The notes under the pieces: generated by a model
The model's database searches: none
Seen by the model: only the letters and a program-made list of their open reading frames with translations
What the model was told of the DNA's origin: nothing
Translations under genes and position numbers: made by a program
Shown: positions 26,429-35,417 of the stretch, piece after piece
Layout of the letters: every line of letters starts with the position of its first letter
Numbering within the stretch: the first letter of the stretch is position 1
NCBI RefSeq assembly: GCF_030817495.1
Contig: NZ_JAUSZK010000001.1
Location: 3,575,001 to 3,639,000, forward strand
DNA: 64,000 nt
Source: Streptomyces sp. V3I7
GTDB lineage: Bacteria > Actinomycetota > Actinomycetes > Streptomycetales > Streptomycetaceae
Direction of reading: 5' to 3'

Positions 26429-26539
26429 TACCTTGATCTTGCCTCGTTCTGCGCTAAAGCCGAAGTGAAGGGGAATGGCGTCGTAGAACCATCCGGTGAT
26501 CCGTAAAACGACCTAGCGCCGATCGGGTTACATAGGGGC

Positions 26540-28366
26540 ATGAGCGACGCAGAAGCAGAGGCCATGCCCGACTGGGAGAAGCGGTTCCGTGCACCGCGTG
26601 TCTCCCTGCCTGACTGGGCGGAAGACGCCCCCGATCATTCGCTGTTCGTGTCGAACGCGACCGGGACCTACGAGCTGTACGCCTGGGACCGGAAGACCGG
26701 GCGCCAGCGACAGGTCACGGACCGGCCGGATGGCACCACGGATGGGACTCTCTCGCCCGACGGTGAGTGGATCTGGTGGTTCGACGACGGCATGGGTTCC
26801 TCCGTTCCAGACTTGCCGTCATATGGGGACGAGTTCGGCGTGTGGCGCCGCCAGCCGTTCGCGGGCGGCGAGGACGAGCTCGCGACGCCGGGCCTTGAGC
26901 CCTCCTACCCGGCGGGCGTGGCCCTGTCCCGGGACGGCCGTACGGCGGTCGTCGGCCGCTCGACGGACGAGGACGGTACGACGATCCACGTCACGCGCGA
27001 GGGCGAGACCCCGGCGGAGATCTACCGCCACCGCGAGTCGGCGGGCGTGGGCGACCTCTCCCACGACGGCACACTGATCGCCATCGAGCACACGGAGCAC
27101 GGCGACGCGATGCACTCCGCGCTGCGCGTTCTGCGCCTGGACGGCACGACGGTCGCCGAACTCGACGACAGCGAGGGCGGCACGCGCGAGCTGGGCCTGG
27201 AGATCCTCGGCTTCGCACCCGTCGACGGCGACCCGCGCCTCCTCATCGGCCACCAGCGGCGCGGCCGCTGGGAGCCCCTGATCTGGGACGTGGCGACCGG
27301 CGAGCAGACGGACCTCGCCCTGGAGCTGCCGGGCGACGTCAGCGCCGAGTGGTACCCGGACGGCACCGGCCTGCTCATCGCCCACGCCTTCGAGGCCCGC
27401 AGCGAGCTGTTCCGCTACGACCTGGCGACCGGCGCGCTGACGAGTATCCCGACCCCGCAGGGCTCGGTGTCCGGCGCGACGGCCCGCCCCGACGGCAGCG
27501 TGGAGTTCCTGTGCTCCTCGGCCGCCGAGCCGCCGGCGGTCCGCTCGACGACCGGCAAGGTGGTCCTGGATCCGCCCGGCATGACATGCCCGCCGTCGGT
27601 TCCGGTGGAGGACGTGTGGGTGGAGGGCCCCGGCGGCCGCATCCACGCCCTGATCCAGAAGCCGGCGGGCGCGACCGGCCCGCTCCCCACGGTCTTCGAC
27701 CTGCACGGCGGCCCCACCTGGCACGACAGCGACTCCTTCGCCGCGGGCCCGGCGGCCTGGGTGGACCACGGATACGCGGTGGTCCGCGTCAACTACCGCG
27801 GCTCCACGGGGTACGGCCGGGCCTGGACGGACGCCCTCAAGCACCGGGTCGGCCTGATCGAGCTGGAGGACGTGGCCGCGGTCCGCGACTGGGCGATCGC
27901 CTCCGGCCTCGCCGACCCCACCCGCCTGATCCTCACGGGCGCCTCCTGGGGCGGCTACCTCACCCTCCTCGGCATGGGCACCCAGCCGGACGCCTGGACC
28001 CTGGGCATCGCGGTCGTCCCGGTCGCCGACTACGTCACGGCGTACCACGACGAGATGGAGGCCCTGAAGGCCATGGACCGCACCCTGCTGGGCGGCACCC
28101 CGGAAGAGGTCCCCGACCGCTTCCGCGCCTCCTCCCCCCTGACCTACGTCGACGACGTCAAGGCCCCCCTCTACATCTCCGCCGGCGTCAACGACCCCCG
28201 CTGCCCCATCCGCCAGATCGACAACTACGTCAAACGCCTGGAATCCAGGGGCGCGCCCCACGAGGTCTACCGCTACGACGCGGGCCACGGGTCACTGGTG
28301 GTGGACGAGCGGATCAAGCAGGTGAGGTTGGAACTGGACTTCGCGCGGCGGCATTTGATGCGGTAG
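26540..28366 (+). CDS. S9-family prolyl-oligopeptidase-type serine peptidase
   Basis: 608 residues from ATG 26540. The N-terminal ~350 residues form repeated WD/TolB-like propeller blades (YELYAWDRKTGRQRQVTDRP, DLSHDGTLIAIEHTEHGD). The C-terminal alpha/beta-hydrolase domain carries the catalytic Ser in LTGASWGGYLTLLGMG, Asp in SAGVNDPRCPIRQID and His in YRYDAGHGSL; HGGPTWHDSDSF is the oxyanion loop region. No signal peptide is seen, so it is likely cytosolic acylaminoacyl- or oligopeptidase. The upstream region may have been altered by the element's insertion 100 bp away. Confidence 0.92.
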   Translation: MSDAEAEAMPDWEKRFRAPRVSLPDWAEDAPDHSLFVSNATGTYELYAWDRKTGRQRQVTDRPDGTTDGTLSPDGEWIWWFDDGMGSSVPDLPSYGDEFGVWRRQPFAGGEDELATPGLEPSYPAGVALSRDGRTAVVGRSTDEDGTTIHVTREGETPAEIYRHRESAGVGDLSHDGTLIAIEHTEHGDAMHSALRVLRLDGTTVAELDDSEGGTRELGLEILGFAPVDGDPRLLIGHQRRGRWEPLIWDVATGEQTDLALELPGDVSAEWYPDGTGLLIAHAFEARSELFRYDLATGALTSIPTPQGSVSGATARPDGSVEFLCSSAAEPPAVRSTTGKVVLDPPGMTCPPSVPVEDVWVEGPGGRIHALIQKPAGATGPLPTVFDLHGGPTWHDSDSFAAGPAAWVDHGYAVVRVNYRGSTGYGRAWTDALKHRVGLIELEDVAAVRDWAIASGLADPTRLILTGASWGGYLTLLGMGTQPDAWTLGIAVVPVADYVTAYHDEMEALKAMDRTLLGGTPEEVPDRFRASSPLTYVDDVKAPLYISAGVNDPRCPIRQIDNYVKRLESRGAPHEVYRYDAGHGSLVVDERIKQVRLELDFARRHLMR

Positions 28367-28440
28367 GGGAGGAGGGGGGAGGGGAGAACGGGGGCGACAG
28401 GGCCTGGCTCGGGCAGGGGTGCAGGGGGCAGAGCCCCCGC

Positions 28441-28552
28441 CGGGGTCTGGGGCTGGAGCCCCAGGGCAGGGGTGACCCTTTGTCCAACCGATTCGGGCGG
28501 GTGGGTGGAAAAGCACCGGGGTCTGGGGCGGAGCCCCAGGGGCGGGGTGACC
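28441..28552. repeat. Two direct copies of a hairpin repeat (terminators)
   Basis: CGGGGTCTGGGGC(T)GGAGCCCCAGGG...GGGGTGACC occurs at 28441-28477 and 28517-28552. Each copy folds as a GGGGC/GCCCC hairpin. Together they separate the convergent peptidase and channel genes and probably terminate both. This repeat type is common between Streptomyces genes. Confidence 0.7.
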
Positions 28553-28554
28553 TC

Positions 28555-30564
28555 TCAGCCGACCGAGCCGGACGGCTGGGTGGGCGCGCGTCGGCCCAGC
28601 AGCTCCGCCAGCCCCCTCCGAGTCGCGGCCACCACCACCCGGTCCCCCGCCTCCAGCACATGATCGAGAGAAACGTCCGGCCGTCCCACCAACGCCAGCA
28701 CCCGCCACTTCCCGGCCCGGAATGCGTCGTCCACCGTCCGCCCCTCCAGCTGCGCATGCCCGCCCACATCCACCGCGGCGAACAGCAACACCCGCCGCTC
28801 CACCGGGATCGCCCCGAGAATCTGCCGCCCCAGCATCGCCCCCGCGAACGCCGGCGCCGCCAGATGCGTCACGCTCCGGCTCCGGGTCAGCGCCCGCGGA
28901 TGCGCGGCCCGCAGCGTCCGGTACACGGCGGTGGCGAAATCGTCGTCGTACAACCGCAGTACGACCCGCAGATCGGGCCGCACGGACCGTGCGTACAGCA
29001 CCGCTTCCAGATTCGTCGTGTCCGCACTCGTCACCGCGAGCAGCGCATGCGCCCGATGGATCTTGGCGGCCTCCAGCACCCCCTCCTGCGTCACGTCCCC
29101 GAGCACCACCGGCACCCCCAGCCGCCGAGCCGTCGCCAGCCCCCGCGCCTCGGCGTCCGCCTCCACGCACACCACCGGAATGTGCAGCTCCCGCAGCCGC
29201 GTCAGCACCCGCGTGCCGATCTTCCCCAGCCCCAGCAGCACCACGTGCCCGCCCAGCCCGCGCGGCGGCTTCCGCAGCGCGGAGGCGGTCCGGAAGGTCC
29301 CGAGCGCCTCGAGCACCGCGGCCAGCAGCACCGGCAGCAGCAGCAACCCGGCCAGTCCGGAGAGCAGTTGGAGCACCTCCCGCCCGGTCGACTGCCCGAC
29401 GGCCGGATCGGAGATCCCGAACAGGTCCAGCAGCGTCAGATAGAACGCCGCCAGTGGATTCATCTCCGTCACCAGCCACAGCGTCAGCACCAGCGCGAAG
29501 ACACACGCCACGATCCCCGCCAGTGACCATCGCAGCCGTCGCGAGAACAGCGAGGCGAACGACGGCACGACCCCGGCGCGCCCCGCGGGCAACGGCGGCC
29601 CGGCGGCGTACGACACCTGCTCCAGGACGACGGTCCCGCGCCCCGTGGCCTCGGCCACCTCCGCCTCGTCGGGCAGCAGCCGCGGCCCGCGCGACCCGCT
29701 CCCCTCGGAACCGTCGGCCCCGGCCGGGTCGCTGCTGGTCGTCGAGAGCAACGCGAGGGTCCGCAGGCCGGGTTGCCCGGATCCGGCGGAGACCCGGCCC
29801 ACCCAGCCGGGCGGCCGTTCCACCGCGCGCAGCAGCACCTCGTCCGTCTGGACCACCTTGCTGGTACCGGCCACCGCCGTGGCGGCCAGCGCGGGCGCGG
29901 CGGTGTCGGCGTCGGACAGCACGATGGTGGACGCGTCCCCGCTGCTCCCGCCCGAGCCGTCGTCGCCGTCTCCCTCCCCACCGGCGAACGCCAACGCGGC
30001 CGCCTGGTCGAGGAGTTCCTCGATGTGCTGCCCCAATCGCCGGTTGTAGAGCCGCAGGACGAGCCGGAGTCGCGGATTGAGCCGGCGGGCGGTGAGGGCG
30101 GCACGGATGTTGGTCTCGTCGTCGTCGTACACGAGCGCCAGCGCGACGGCCCGTTCCACACCCGCCTCAAAGAGCACGCCCTCGGTCGGCTCGCGCGCCT
30201 CCAACACGCGCTCCAGACCGCCGACTTCACTCACCCGCCCGTTGCCGGCCGGCGCCCCGCTCCCGCTGCCGCTGCCGCTGCCGACGCCGCCACCGTTGCC
30301 GCCGTTGCCCGCGCCCCACCCGACGGCCGCACTCACCATCCGGTCCAGCAACGAAGCCGAGCCGTCCCGCACCCGCCCGACCCCCGGCGGCTGCGTGGTG
30401 CGCGCGAACGCCGGGACGACGAGCGTCACCTGCTCCCCGTACACCCCGCGCAACTCGGCCGCGAGCCGGTGCGCGAGCCCGTCGTCCCCGCACACGACCA
30501 TGTGCGCGTGGCCGCCGTACGTGCCCTGGCCACCGGACCCACCTTGATACGGAACGCTCCCCAC
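28555..30564 (-). CDS. RCK-domain ion channel-like protein (TrkA-N)
   Basis: 669 residues from GTG 30564; ATG 30501 is an alternative. An N-terminal NAD-binding-like segment (MVVCGDDGLAHRLAAELRGV) is interrupted by a Gly/Ser-rich insert. Two or three hydrophobic helices lie around 325-410 (WSLAGIVACVFALVLTLWLV, LLSGLAGLLLLPVLLAAVLE). A full RCK/TrkA-N Rossmann domain follows (HVVLLGLGKIGTRVLTRLRE) with TrkA-C features to the end. The arrangement resembles CASTOR/POLLUX-like channels with two RCK modules; no TVGYG filter is visible. Potassium or cation transport is inferred. Confidence 0.78.
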   Translation of the reverse strand: MGSVPYQGGSGGQGTYGGHAHMVVCGDDGLAHRLAAELRGVYGEQVTLVVPAFARTTQPPGVGRVRDGSASLLDRMVSAAVGWGAGNGGNGGGVGSGSGSGSGAPAGNGRVSEVGGLERVLEAREPTEGVLFEAGVERAVALALVYDDDETNIRAALTARRLNPRLRLVLRLYNRRLGQHIEELLDQAAALAFAGGEGDGDDGSGGSSGDASTIVLSDADTAAPALAATAVAGTSKVVQTDEVLLRAVERPPGWVGRVSAGSGQPGLRTLALLSTTSSDPAGADGSEGSGSRGPRLLPDEAEVAEATGRGTVVLEQVSYAAGPPLPAGRAGVVPSFASLFSRRLRWSLAGIVACVFALVLTLWLVTEMNPLAAFYLTLLDLFGISDPAVGQSTGREVLQLLSGLAGLLLLPVLLAAVLEALGTFRTASALRKPPRGLGGHVVLLGLGKIGTRVLTRLRELHIPVVCVEADAEARGLATARRLGVPVVLGDVTQEGVLEAAKIHRAHALLAVTSADTTNLEAVLYARSVRPDLRVVLRLYDDDFATAVYRTLRAAHPRALTRSRSVTHLAAPAFAGAMLGRQILGAIPVERRVLLFAAVDVGGHAQLEGRTVDDAFRAGKWRVLALVGRPDVSLDHVLEAGDRVVVAATRRGLAELLGRRAPTQPSGSVG

Positions 30565-30677
30565 AAGGGCAAAGACTGCCCCATCGGGACGCGTGGTTCC
30601 AGGACCCGCTGAACGCGGGCGCCCGAGCCGCCGTAGTGAAGGGGAGGCAGAACGAGCACGCCGGAGGTACCCCACCC

Positions 30678-31712
30678 GTGGCCATCGCCGAGGAGACCCA
30701 CCCCGGAACCGTCCCTGCTCCGACGGCGACCAACTCGCCTGATCCCCCCGGGGATCAGGAACGCTGGCACCCCAACTCCTCCCTCCTCATGACCCTGTTG
30801 CTCCTCCTGGCGCTGGTGTTCCAGGGGCCGGTCCGCGGGGCCCTGGCCACACCGGTGATGCAGAGCTGGATGACGGTGTTCGTCGCGGTGGCCGTCCAGG
30901 CGCTGCCCTTCCTCACCCTGGGCGTCCTGCTCTCGGCGTCGATCGCGGTGTTCGTACCGCCCTCCTTCTTCGCCCGTGCCCTGCCCGCCCGTCCCGCCCT
31001 GGCGGTACCGGTCGCCGGGCTGGCGGGCGCGGTGCTGCCGGGCTGCGAGTGCGCGTCGGTGCCCGTGGCCGGAGCGCTCGTACGGCGCGGAGTCACCCCG
31101 GCCGCGGCTCTCGCGTTCCTGCTCTCCGCGCCCGCGATCAACCCGGTCGTCCTGACGGCGACGGCGGTCGCCTTCCCCGGCGAGCCGGAGATGGTACTGG
31201 CGCGGTTCGCCGCGAGCCTGCTGGTGGCGTGCGCGATGGGATGGCTGTGGCAGCGGGCCGGGCGGACCGACTGGCTGCGCCCGCCGGCGCACGCGGCGTA
31301 CGAGGGCCGTGGCAAGGGCGAGGCGTTCTGGGGGTCGGTCCGGCACGACCTGATGCACGCGGGCGGCTTCCTGGTCCTCGGCGCGATGGCCGCGGCGACG
31401 CTGAAGGCGATGGCCCCGGCGAGCTGGCTGCGTACGGCGGCCGGGAACCCGGCGTTCTCGGTGCTCGCCCTTGCGGTCCTCGCCGTCCTGCTGTCGATCT
31501 GCTCGGAGGCGGATGCGTTCGTGGCGGCGTCGCTGACCCAGTTCTCGCTGACGGCCAGGCTGGCGTTCCTGGTGGTGGGCCCGATGATCGACCTGAAGCT
31601 GTTCGCGATGCAGGCGGGCACCTTCGGCCGCGGCTTCGCGCTGCGCTTCGCCCCGGCCACCTTCGCCCTCGCCATCGCGGGCGCGGTCCTGACCGGGGCG
31701 GTGCTGCTGTGA
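30678..31712 (+). CDS. UPF0718/YraQ-family permease
   Basis: 344 residues; GTG 30678 with GGAGG ten bases upstream. It has about eight membrane segments and the family signature LPGCECASVPVAGALVRRGV followed by AFLLSAPAINPVVLTATAVA. It is coupled by a GTGA overlap to the TIGR03943-like protein, the same pairing as B. subtilis YcgR/YcgQ, which are linked to zinc limitation. No Zur-like operator is recognised upstream, so the substrate remains unknown. Confidence 0.88.
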   Translation: MAIAEETHPGTVPAPTATNSPDPPGDQERWHPNSSLLMTLLLLLALVFQGPVRGALATPVMQSWMTVFVAVAVQALPFLTLGVLLSASIAVFVPPSFFARALPARPALAVPVAGLAGAVLPGCECASVPVAGALVRRGVTPAAALAFLLSAPAINPVVLTATAVAFPGEPEMVLARFAASLLVACAMGWLWQRAGRTDWLRPPAHAAYEGRGKGEAFWGSVRHDLMHAGGFLVLGAMAAATLKAMAPASWLRTAAGNPAFSVLALAVLAVLLSICSEADAFVAASLTQFSLTARLAFLVVGPMIDLKLFAMQAGTFGRGFALRFAPATFALAIAGAVLTGAVLL

Positions 31713-32536
31713 ACCGGCAGGCCCAGGCGGCGGTCCTCCTCCTGACCGGCGCGGCCCTCCTGCACGCGGGCCTCACCGACCTCTACCTGCGCTACGTCAA
31801 GGCGGGCCTGCGCCCGCTGCTCCTGACGGCCGGAGCCGCCCTGATCGTGACGGCGCTGGCGACGGCCTGGTACGAGTGGAGAGGCGCGGGCGGGAGGAGG
31901 CAACCGCAGCCGAAGAACGCCGAGTTCGAGCCCGTGCCCGAGCCCGAGTTCGAGCCCGAGCGCGAGCCTGAGTCCGAGCCCGAGCGCGAGCCTGAGTCCG
32001 AGCCCGAGTTCGAGCCCGAGCACGGGCACGAACCTCGCATCGCCTGGCTCCTAGTCCTCCCCCTCCTCGCCCTGATCCTCGTCGCCCCGCCCGCCCTCGG
32101 CTCGTACAGCGCGCTGCGCGCCGGGACGGGCCTGCAACAACAGCCGTACGAGTACGGGAAGTTGTCGCACCGGGACCCCGTCCCCCTCAGCCTGGCCGAC
32201 TACGCGGGCCGCGCCGCTTTCGACCACGGCCGCTCCCTCGACGGGCGCCACGTCCGGGTCACCGGCTTCGTCGTCGTGGACCGTACGGGTGCTCCGTATC
32301 TGGTCCGCATGGCCCTCAACTGCTGTGCCGCGGACGCCCAGCCGGTGAAGATCGGCCTCACCGGGCGGATCCCGCCGGTCCTGCGGCCGGACGCCTGGCT
32401 GGAGGTGACGGGCACCTACACCGCGCGGCAGACCCGGGACCCGGTCAACGACGGCCGGATCCCGTTCCTCCGCGTCACCTCGTCCCGGCCGGTACCGGAG
32501 CCGCACGACCCGTACGACGAGACCTGGAACAACTGA
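31709..32536 (+). CDS. TIGR03943/UPF0703 permease partner with Glu-Pro repeat insert
   Basis: 275 residues; GTG 31709 overlaps the permease stop. Two N-terminal helices (AAVLLLTGAALLHAG; LRPLLLTAGAALIVTALATA) are followed by a ~35-residue EP-rich repeat (FEPEREPESEPEREPESEPE), another helix at ~112-130, and an extracytoplasmic beta domain (HVRVTGFVVVDRTGAPYLVR, MALNCCAADAQPVKIGL). The repeat sits where partners normally have a short linker and is acidic enough to bind cations. It is encoded by near-identical tandem codons, so its length is likely variable. Confidence 0.85.
   Translation: MNRQAQAAVLLLTGAALLHAGLTDLYLRYVKAGLRPLLLTAGAALIVTALATAWYEWRGAGGRRQPQPKNAEFEPVPEPEFEPEREPESEPEREPESEPEFEPEHGHEPRIAWLLVLPLLALILVAPPALGSYSALRAGTGLQQQPYEYGKLSHRDPVPLSLADYAGRAAFDHGRSLDGRHVRVTGFVVVDRTGAPYLVRMALNCCAADAQPVKIGLTGRIPPVLRPDAWLEVTGTYTARQTRDPVNDGRIPFLRVTSSRPVPEPHDPYDETWNN
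31925..32026 (+). repeat. Tandem GAGCCCGAG-type repeat encoding Glu-Pro
   Basis: Units of GAGCCCGAGTTC / GAGCCCGAGCGC / GAGCCTGAGTCC repeat in frame within the UPF0703-like gene. The block GAGCGCGAGCCTGAGTCC occurs twice. Confidence 0.85.
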
Positions 32537-32663
32537 GCGGGGACGGCGGCCCACCCGAACGGCTCCGTCCCCGCCACTCGAACGGCTCGGCCCGGTTCGC
32601 CTCCTGCGCCGCCTGCGGTTGTGCTGTCATCAGCGGACTCGGCGAGCGACGAGGAGGACGCCC

Positions 32664-33968
32664 ATGACGGACGGCCCCACCTCCGACGCGGACGACCTGA
32701 GGCAACTCCGCGCGCGGGTCACCGCGTTGGAGGCCGCGGCGTCGGAGCGTCCCCCGCGTCACCGCGCCCGTTCCTTCCTGGCCGCCGTGCTCATCGTCAT
32801 CGGCTGCGTGCTGGCCCCCTTGGCCATGGTCTCCGCGTGGACGGCCGACGTCATCGGCGACACGGACCGGTACGTGGAGACGGTCGCCCCGCTCGCCTCC
32901 GAACCGGCGGTCCAGGCGGCCGCCGCCACCCGCGCCGCCGACGCGGTGACGGACCACCTCGATCTGACGAGGCTCCTCGAAGGCGTCGCCCCGAAGGACC
33001 GGCCCCGCCTGGAGAAGGCGCTCGGCAAGCTGGGCGGCGCCCTGGAGGGGGCCGTCGGCAGCTTCGTGCAGAAGAAGTCGCAGGAAGTGGTGGCCTCGGG
33101 CACCTTCCAGAAGTTCTGGACGGACGCCAACCGCAGGATCCACCAGACCGTCGACAAGGCCCTGACCGGCAAGGGCGGCGGGGCCGTCGAGCTGAACCAG
33201 AACTCGGTGAGCATCGACCTGGCCCCGGTCATCGAGCAGGTGAAGAAACGCCTGGTCGACGCCGGACTGACGCCCGCGCAGAAGATCCCGGTGATCCACA
33301 CCGACCTCACCGTCCTCAAGTCGGACGACATCGGCCGGCTCAAGACGTACTTCCGGGTGCTGCAACTGGCCGGGAACTGGCTGCCGGTCATCGCGGTGAT
33401 CCTCGCCGCGGCGGGTGTCCTGCTCTCGGCCCGGCGCCGCCGAGCCCTCGTCGCCACCGCCCTGGGCTTCGCCGTCGCCGCGCTCGTGCTCGGCATCGCC
33501 CTGACCGTCTTCCGCGTCGGCTACCTCGACCATCTCCCGGCGAACGTCTCCCAGGCGGCGGCCGAGGCGGTCTACGACACCTTGATCCGCTTCCTGCGCA
33601 CGTCGGTCCGCGTGGTGATCACCCTCGGCGTGGTGATCGCGCTGGCGGCCTGGCTGACCGGCCCGGGGCACCACGCGACGGACGTACGCCGTCTGTGGCA
33701 CGCGGGCATCGCCGCCGTCCGCACCACGGCGGACCGGCTGGGCCTTCGCACCGGCCCGGTGGGGCCGTTCGTCCACCGCTACCGCCGCTGGATCACCTGG
33801 ATCCTGGTGGCGGGGGCCGTGGTCGCCTTCCTCCTGTGGACCCATCCGACGGGCTGGGTCGTGGTCGGCCTGGTCCTGGCCCTGCTGTTCGCGCTGTCGA
33901 TCGTGGACTTCCTGGCCGAGGAGGAGAAGCCGGCCATGCAGCCCGCTCAGAGGCTCCAGTCCCCCTGA
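32664..33968 (+). CDS. Large hypothetical membrane protein
   Basis: 434 residues; ATG 32664 with GAGGAGG upstream. A short cytoplasmic coiled start (LRQLRARVTALEAAA) leads to a helix at ~38-60 (FLAAVLIVIGCVLAPLAMVS), a ~190-residue extracytoplasmic helical domain (DTDRYVETVAPLASEPAVQA, VGSFVQKKSQEVVASGTFQK), then four or more helices to the C-terminus. This layout is shared by conserved actinobacterial integral membrane proteins of unknown function. Its last 22 bp overlap the convergent small gene. Confidence 0.8.
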   Translation: MTDGPTSDADDLRQLRARVTALEAAASERPPRHRARSFLAAVLIVIGCVLAPLAMVSAWTADVIGDTDRYVETVAPLASEPAVQAAAATRAADAVTDHLDLTRLLEGVAPKDRPRLEKALGKLGGALEGAVGSFVQKKSQEVVASGTFQKFWTDANRRIHQTVDKALTGKGGGAVELNQNSVSIDLAPVIEQVKKRLVDAGLTPAQKIPVIHTDLTVLKSDDIGRLKTYFRVLQLAGNWLPVIAVILAAAGVLLSARRRRALVATALGFAVAALVLGIALTVFRVGYLDHLPANVSQAAAEAVYDTLIRFLRTSVRVVITLGVVIALAAWLTGPGHHATDVRRLWHAGIAAVRTTADRLGLRTGPVGPFVHRYRRWITWILVAGAVVAFLLWTHPTGWVVVGLVLALLFALSIVDFLAEEEKPAMQPAQRLQSP

Positions 33969-34243
33969 CGGGCCGCCTCCAGCGCCTCCTCGCGCTCCTC
34001 CATGAACCGGATGCCCTGATGCGACAGCGAGACGATGGCGGGCGTCTTGTGCGAGGTCCACTCGACGCTGATCAGCCCCTCCCCGGCCAGATAGGCGCAG
34101 GCGGCCGCGAGATCCTCGTCGGGCAGCCCGAGCTGCTCACGGAGCGTCGCTCCGCTGGTCTCGGGACGGTTCTGCTCGATGGCCCCGTACAGCGTTCTGA
34201 GGACCGCTTTCCGGTAGGCCTTGCGTTCATGGAGAGTCGCCAT
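33947..34243 (-). CDS. Small winged-helix-like protein, paralogue of the island gene at 39909-40181
   Basis: 98 residues with GGGAGCGAC before ATG 34243. It begins MATLHERKAYRKAVLRTLYG and continues with LREQLGLPDEDLAAACAYLA, GEGLISVEWTS and PAIVSLSHQGIRFMEE. This matches a helix-turn-helix plus wing as in minimal winged-helix proteins. The paralogue in the tRNA-Pro island is ~55-60% identical by eye. It lies outside the att repeats and so may be the chromosomal source copy. Function unknown. Confidence 0.8.
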   Translation of the reverse strand: MATLHERKAYRKAVLRTLYGAIEQNRPETSGATLREQLGLPDEDLAAACAYLAGEGLISVEWTSHKTPAIVSLSHQGIRFMEEREEALEAARQGDWSL

Positions 34244-34457
34244 GTCTGTCGCTCCCGGGCTCGTGGCCGACGGTGCGTACGTCTCTTGTGCCTTATGTGA
34301 AGCCTATGCCGCCCGTGCCCCGGGCGGACGGCCCCGGGCGGACGGCCCCGGACGGTCCGCGGCGCCGACCCTCAGGGGTCGTACGGGGTCGAACCAGGGA
34401 CGGTTCAGGGTTCTTCCCGATCGTGGCGAGGGGCGTCCGAGTGCCACGTTGGTCTCC

Positions 34458-35096
34458 ATGACGACATCCCGCTCGGCATACCCGCAGTTCCTCTACGGCC
34501 CCCTCCTGCTCGGGGCGTACGGGCTGCTCCGGATCCTCGACGGCCTGGACGGTGAGCGCGGCCCCGGCCCCGCGTGGACCGCAGGACACCTGTGCTTCCT
34601 CGCCGGCGTTCTGCTGCTCGTCCTCGGGTACCACCGGATTCGTCCGCTCACGCTCGACACCCGCCTGACCACGGCGGCCTTCTGGACGACGTGCGCGGGG
34701 GCCCTGGCCCTGGGCGTGCAGTTCACCGCCGACGTCGTCTCCGGCTTCGCGGCGGCCGATCACCAGGCGATGTCCGACATCGTGGGCCGCTTCATGGCGA
34801 TACCGGGCGTGGAGCCGGCGTTCTACGCGTACGGCCCGCTGCTCTTCTTCCTGGGCCAGCTCACGCTGACCGTGCAACTGGCCGCCCGGAAGGTGCTCAA
34901 GCCATGGGCCCCGCCGCTGGTGCTGGCCGACAGCCTCCTGGCGTACGCCGACAAGGACTTGATACCGCTGGGCGCGGCGCTGCTGCTGTACTCGTACGCG
35001 CCGCTGTACCGGGGGAGGGTTCTTGTGGCGGAGGGGGACAACGTCCCTCTTGCGCAAGGCCAACGAGGGGGACGTGGTGAAGGAACAGGGGCGTAA
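34458..35096 (+). CDS. Polytopic membrane protein, unknown function
   Basis: 212 residues from ATG 34458. It has five or six hydrophobic segments (FLYGPLLLGAYGLLRIL, WTAGHLCFLAGVLLLVLGYH, TTAAFWTTCAGALALGVQFT, YAYGPLLFFLGQLTLTVQLA, LIPLGAALLLYSYAPLYRG). No transporter signature is recognised. It is adjacent to the accessory region and may be part of it. The first methionine of the hydrophobic frame is taken as start. Confidence 0.75.
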   Translation: MTTSRSAYPQFLYGPLLLGAYGLLRILDGLDGERGPGPAWTAGHLCFLAGVLLLVLGYHRIRPLTLDTRLTTAAFWTTCAGALALGVQFTADVVSGFAAADHQAMSDIVGRFMAIPGVEPAFYAYGPLLFFLGQLTLTVQLAARKVLKPWAPPLVLADSLLAYADKDLIPLGAALLLYSYAPLYRGRVLVAEGDNVPLAQGQRGGRGEGTGA

Positions 35097-35417
35097 GCGG
35101 GGTGCCCGTTGGTGGGTCCCGTTCGGGGGGATCGCGTCTCCTTGGGCGTGCGACGTGCCCCACAAACGCATCGGGCCCGGCCTCCGTTTCCGGAAGGCCG
35201 GGCCTGTACTGGACTGCCGGGATGGCCGTGACTGTCTGCGGGCCGACGGCGCGAAGCCGGTCCGGCGCGCGCCGTTCTGGTGCAGCGCCCCGGCCAGGCA
35301 GGACCGCGTCCCCGCTGGCGTCCGACTGCCACGATGGCCGTCGACGGCAGAGGAGTAGCGTGGGAGGTGCGAGGCGAGTCCCGTGTTCGCACCGGTTCCC
35401 GAAGACGGGTGGCCCTC
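35097..35417. other. 321-bp gap with terminator-like hairpin and possible old att remnant
   Basis: No gene is supported. GGGCCCGGCCTCC...GGAAGGCCGGGCCT (about 35168-35203) is a strong hairpin. The sequence from CGCATC through the hairpin to CTGCCGGGATGGC resembles in order the tRNA-Pro 3' flank at 43450-43511 (CGCATC, hairpin ending CCGGGCCTG, then CTGTCGGGGTGGC), suggesting a third, decayed tRNA-Pro-type junction. Confidence 0.4.

Larger units (their letters stand above)
20170..26440. mobile_element. Probable decayed integrative element with large serine integrase
   Basis: Between two core genes (SURF1 and the S9 peptidase) lies a block with visibly lower GC and more varied codon use. It holds a large serine integrase at its right edge, a truncated second resolvase, an MFS transporter, a Nudix hydrolase, small coupled genes, a frameshifted gene, hairpin clusters and phased palindromes. 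No replication, TraB-type transfer or phage structural gene is visible, so it is a remnant or a mobilisable element. The boundaries are approximate: no att repeat longer than a few bases could be recognised. Confidence 0.6.

Noticed and set aside
26429..26580. Short match GACTGGG near both element edges as serine-integrase att core
   Set aside because: Seven bases shared between ~20133 and ~26569 is expected by chance, and joining the two sides does not rebuild a sensible peptidase 5' end.
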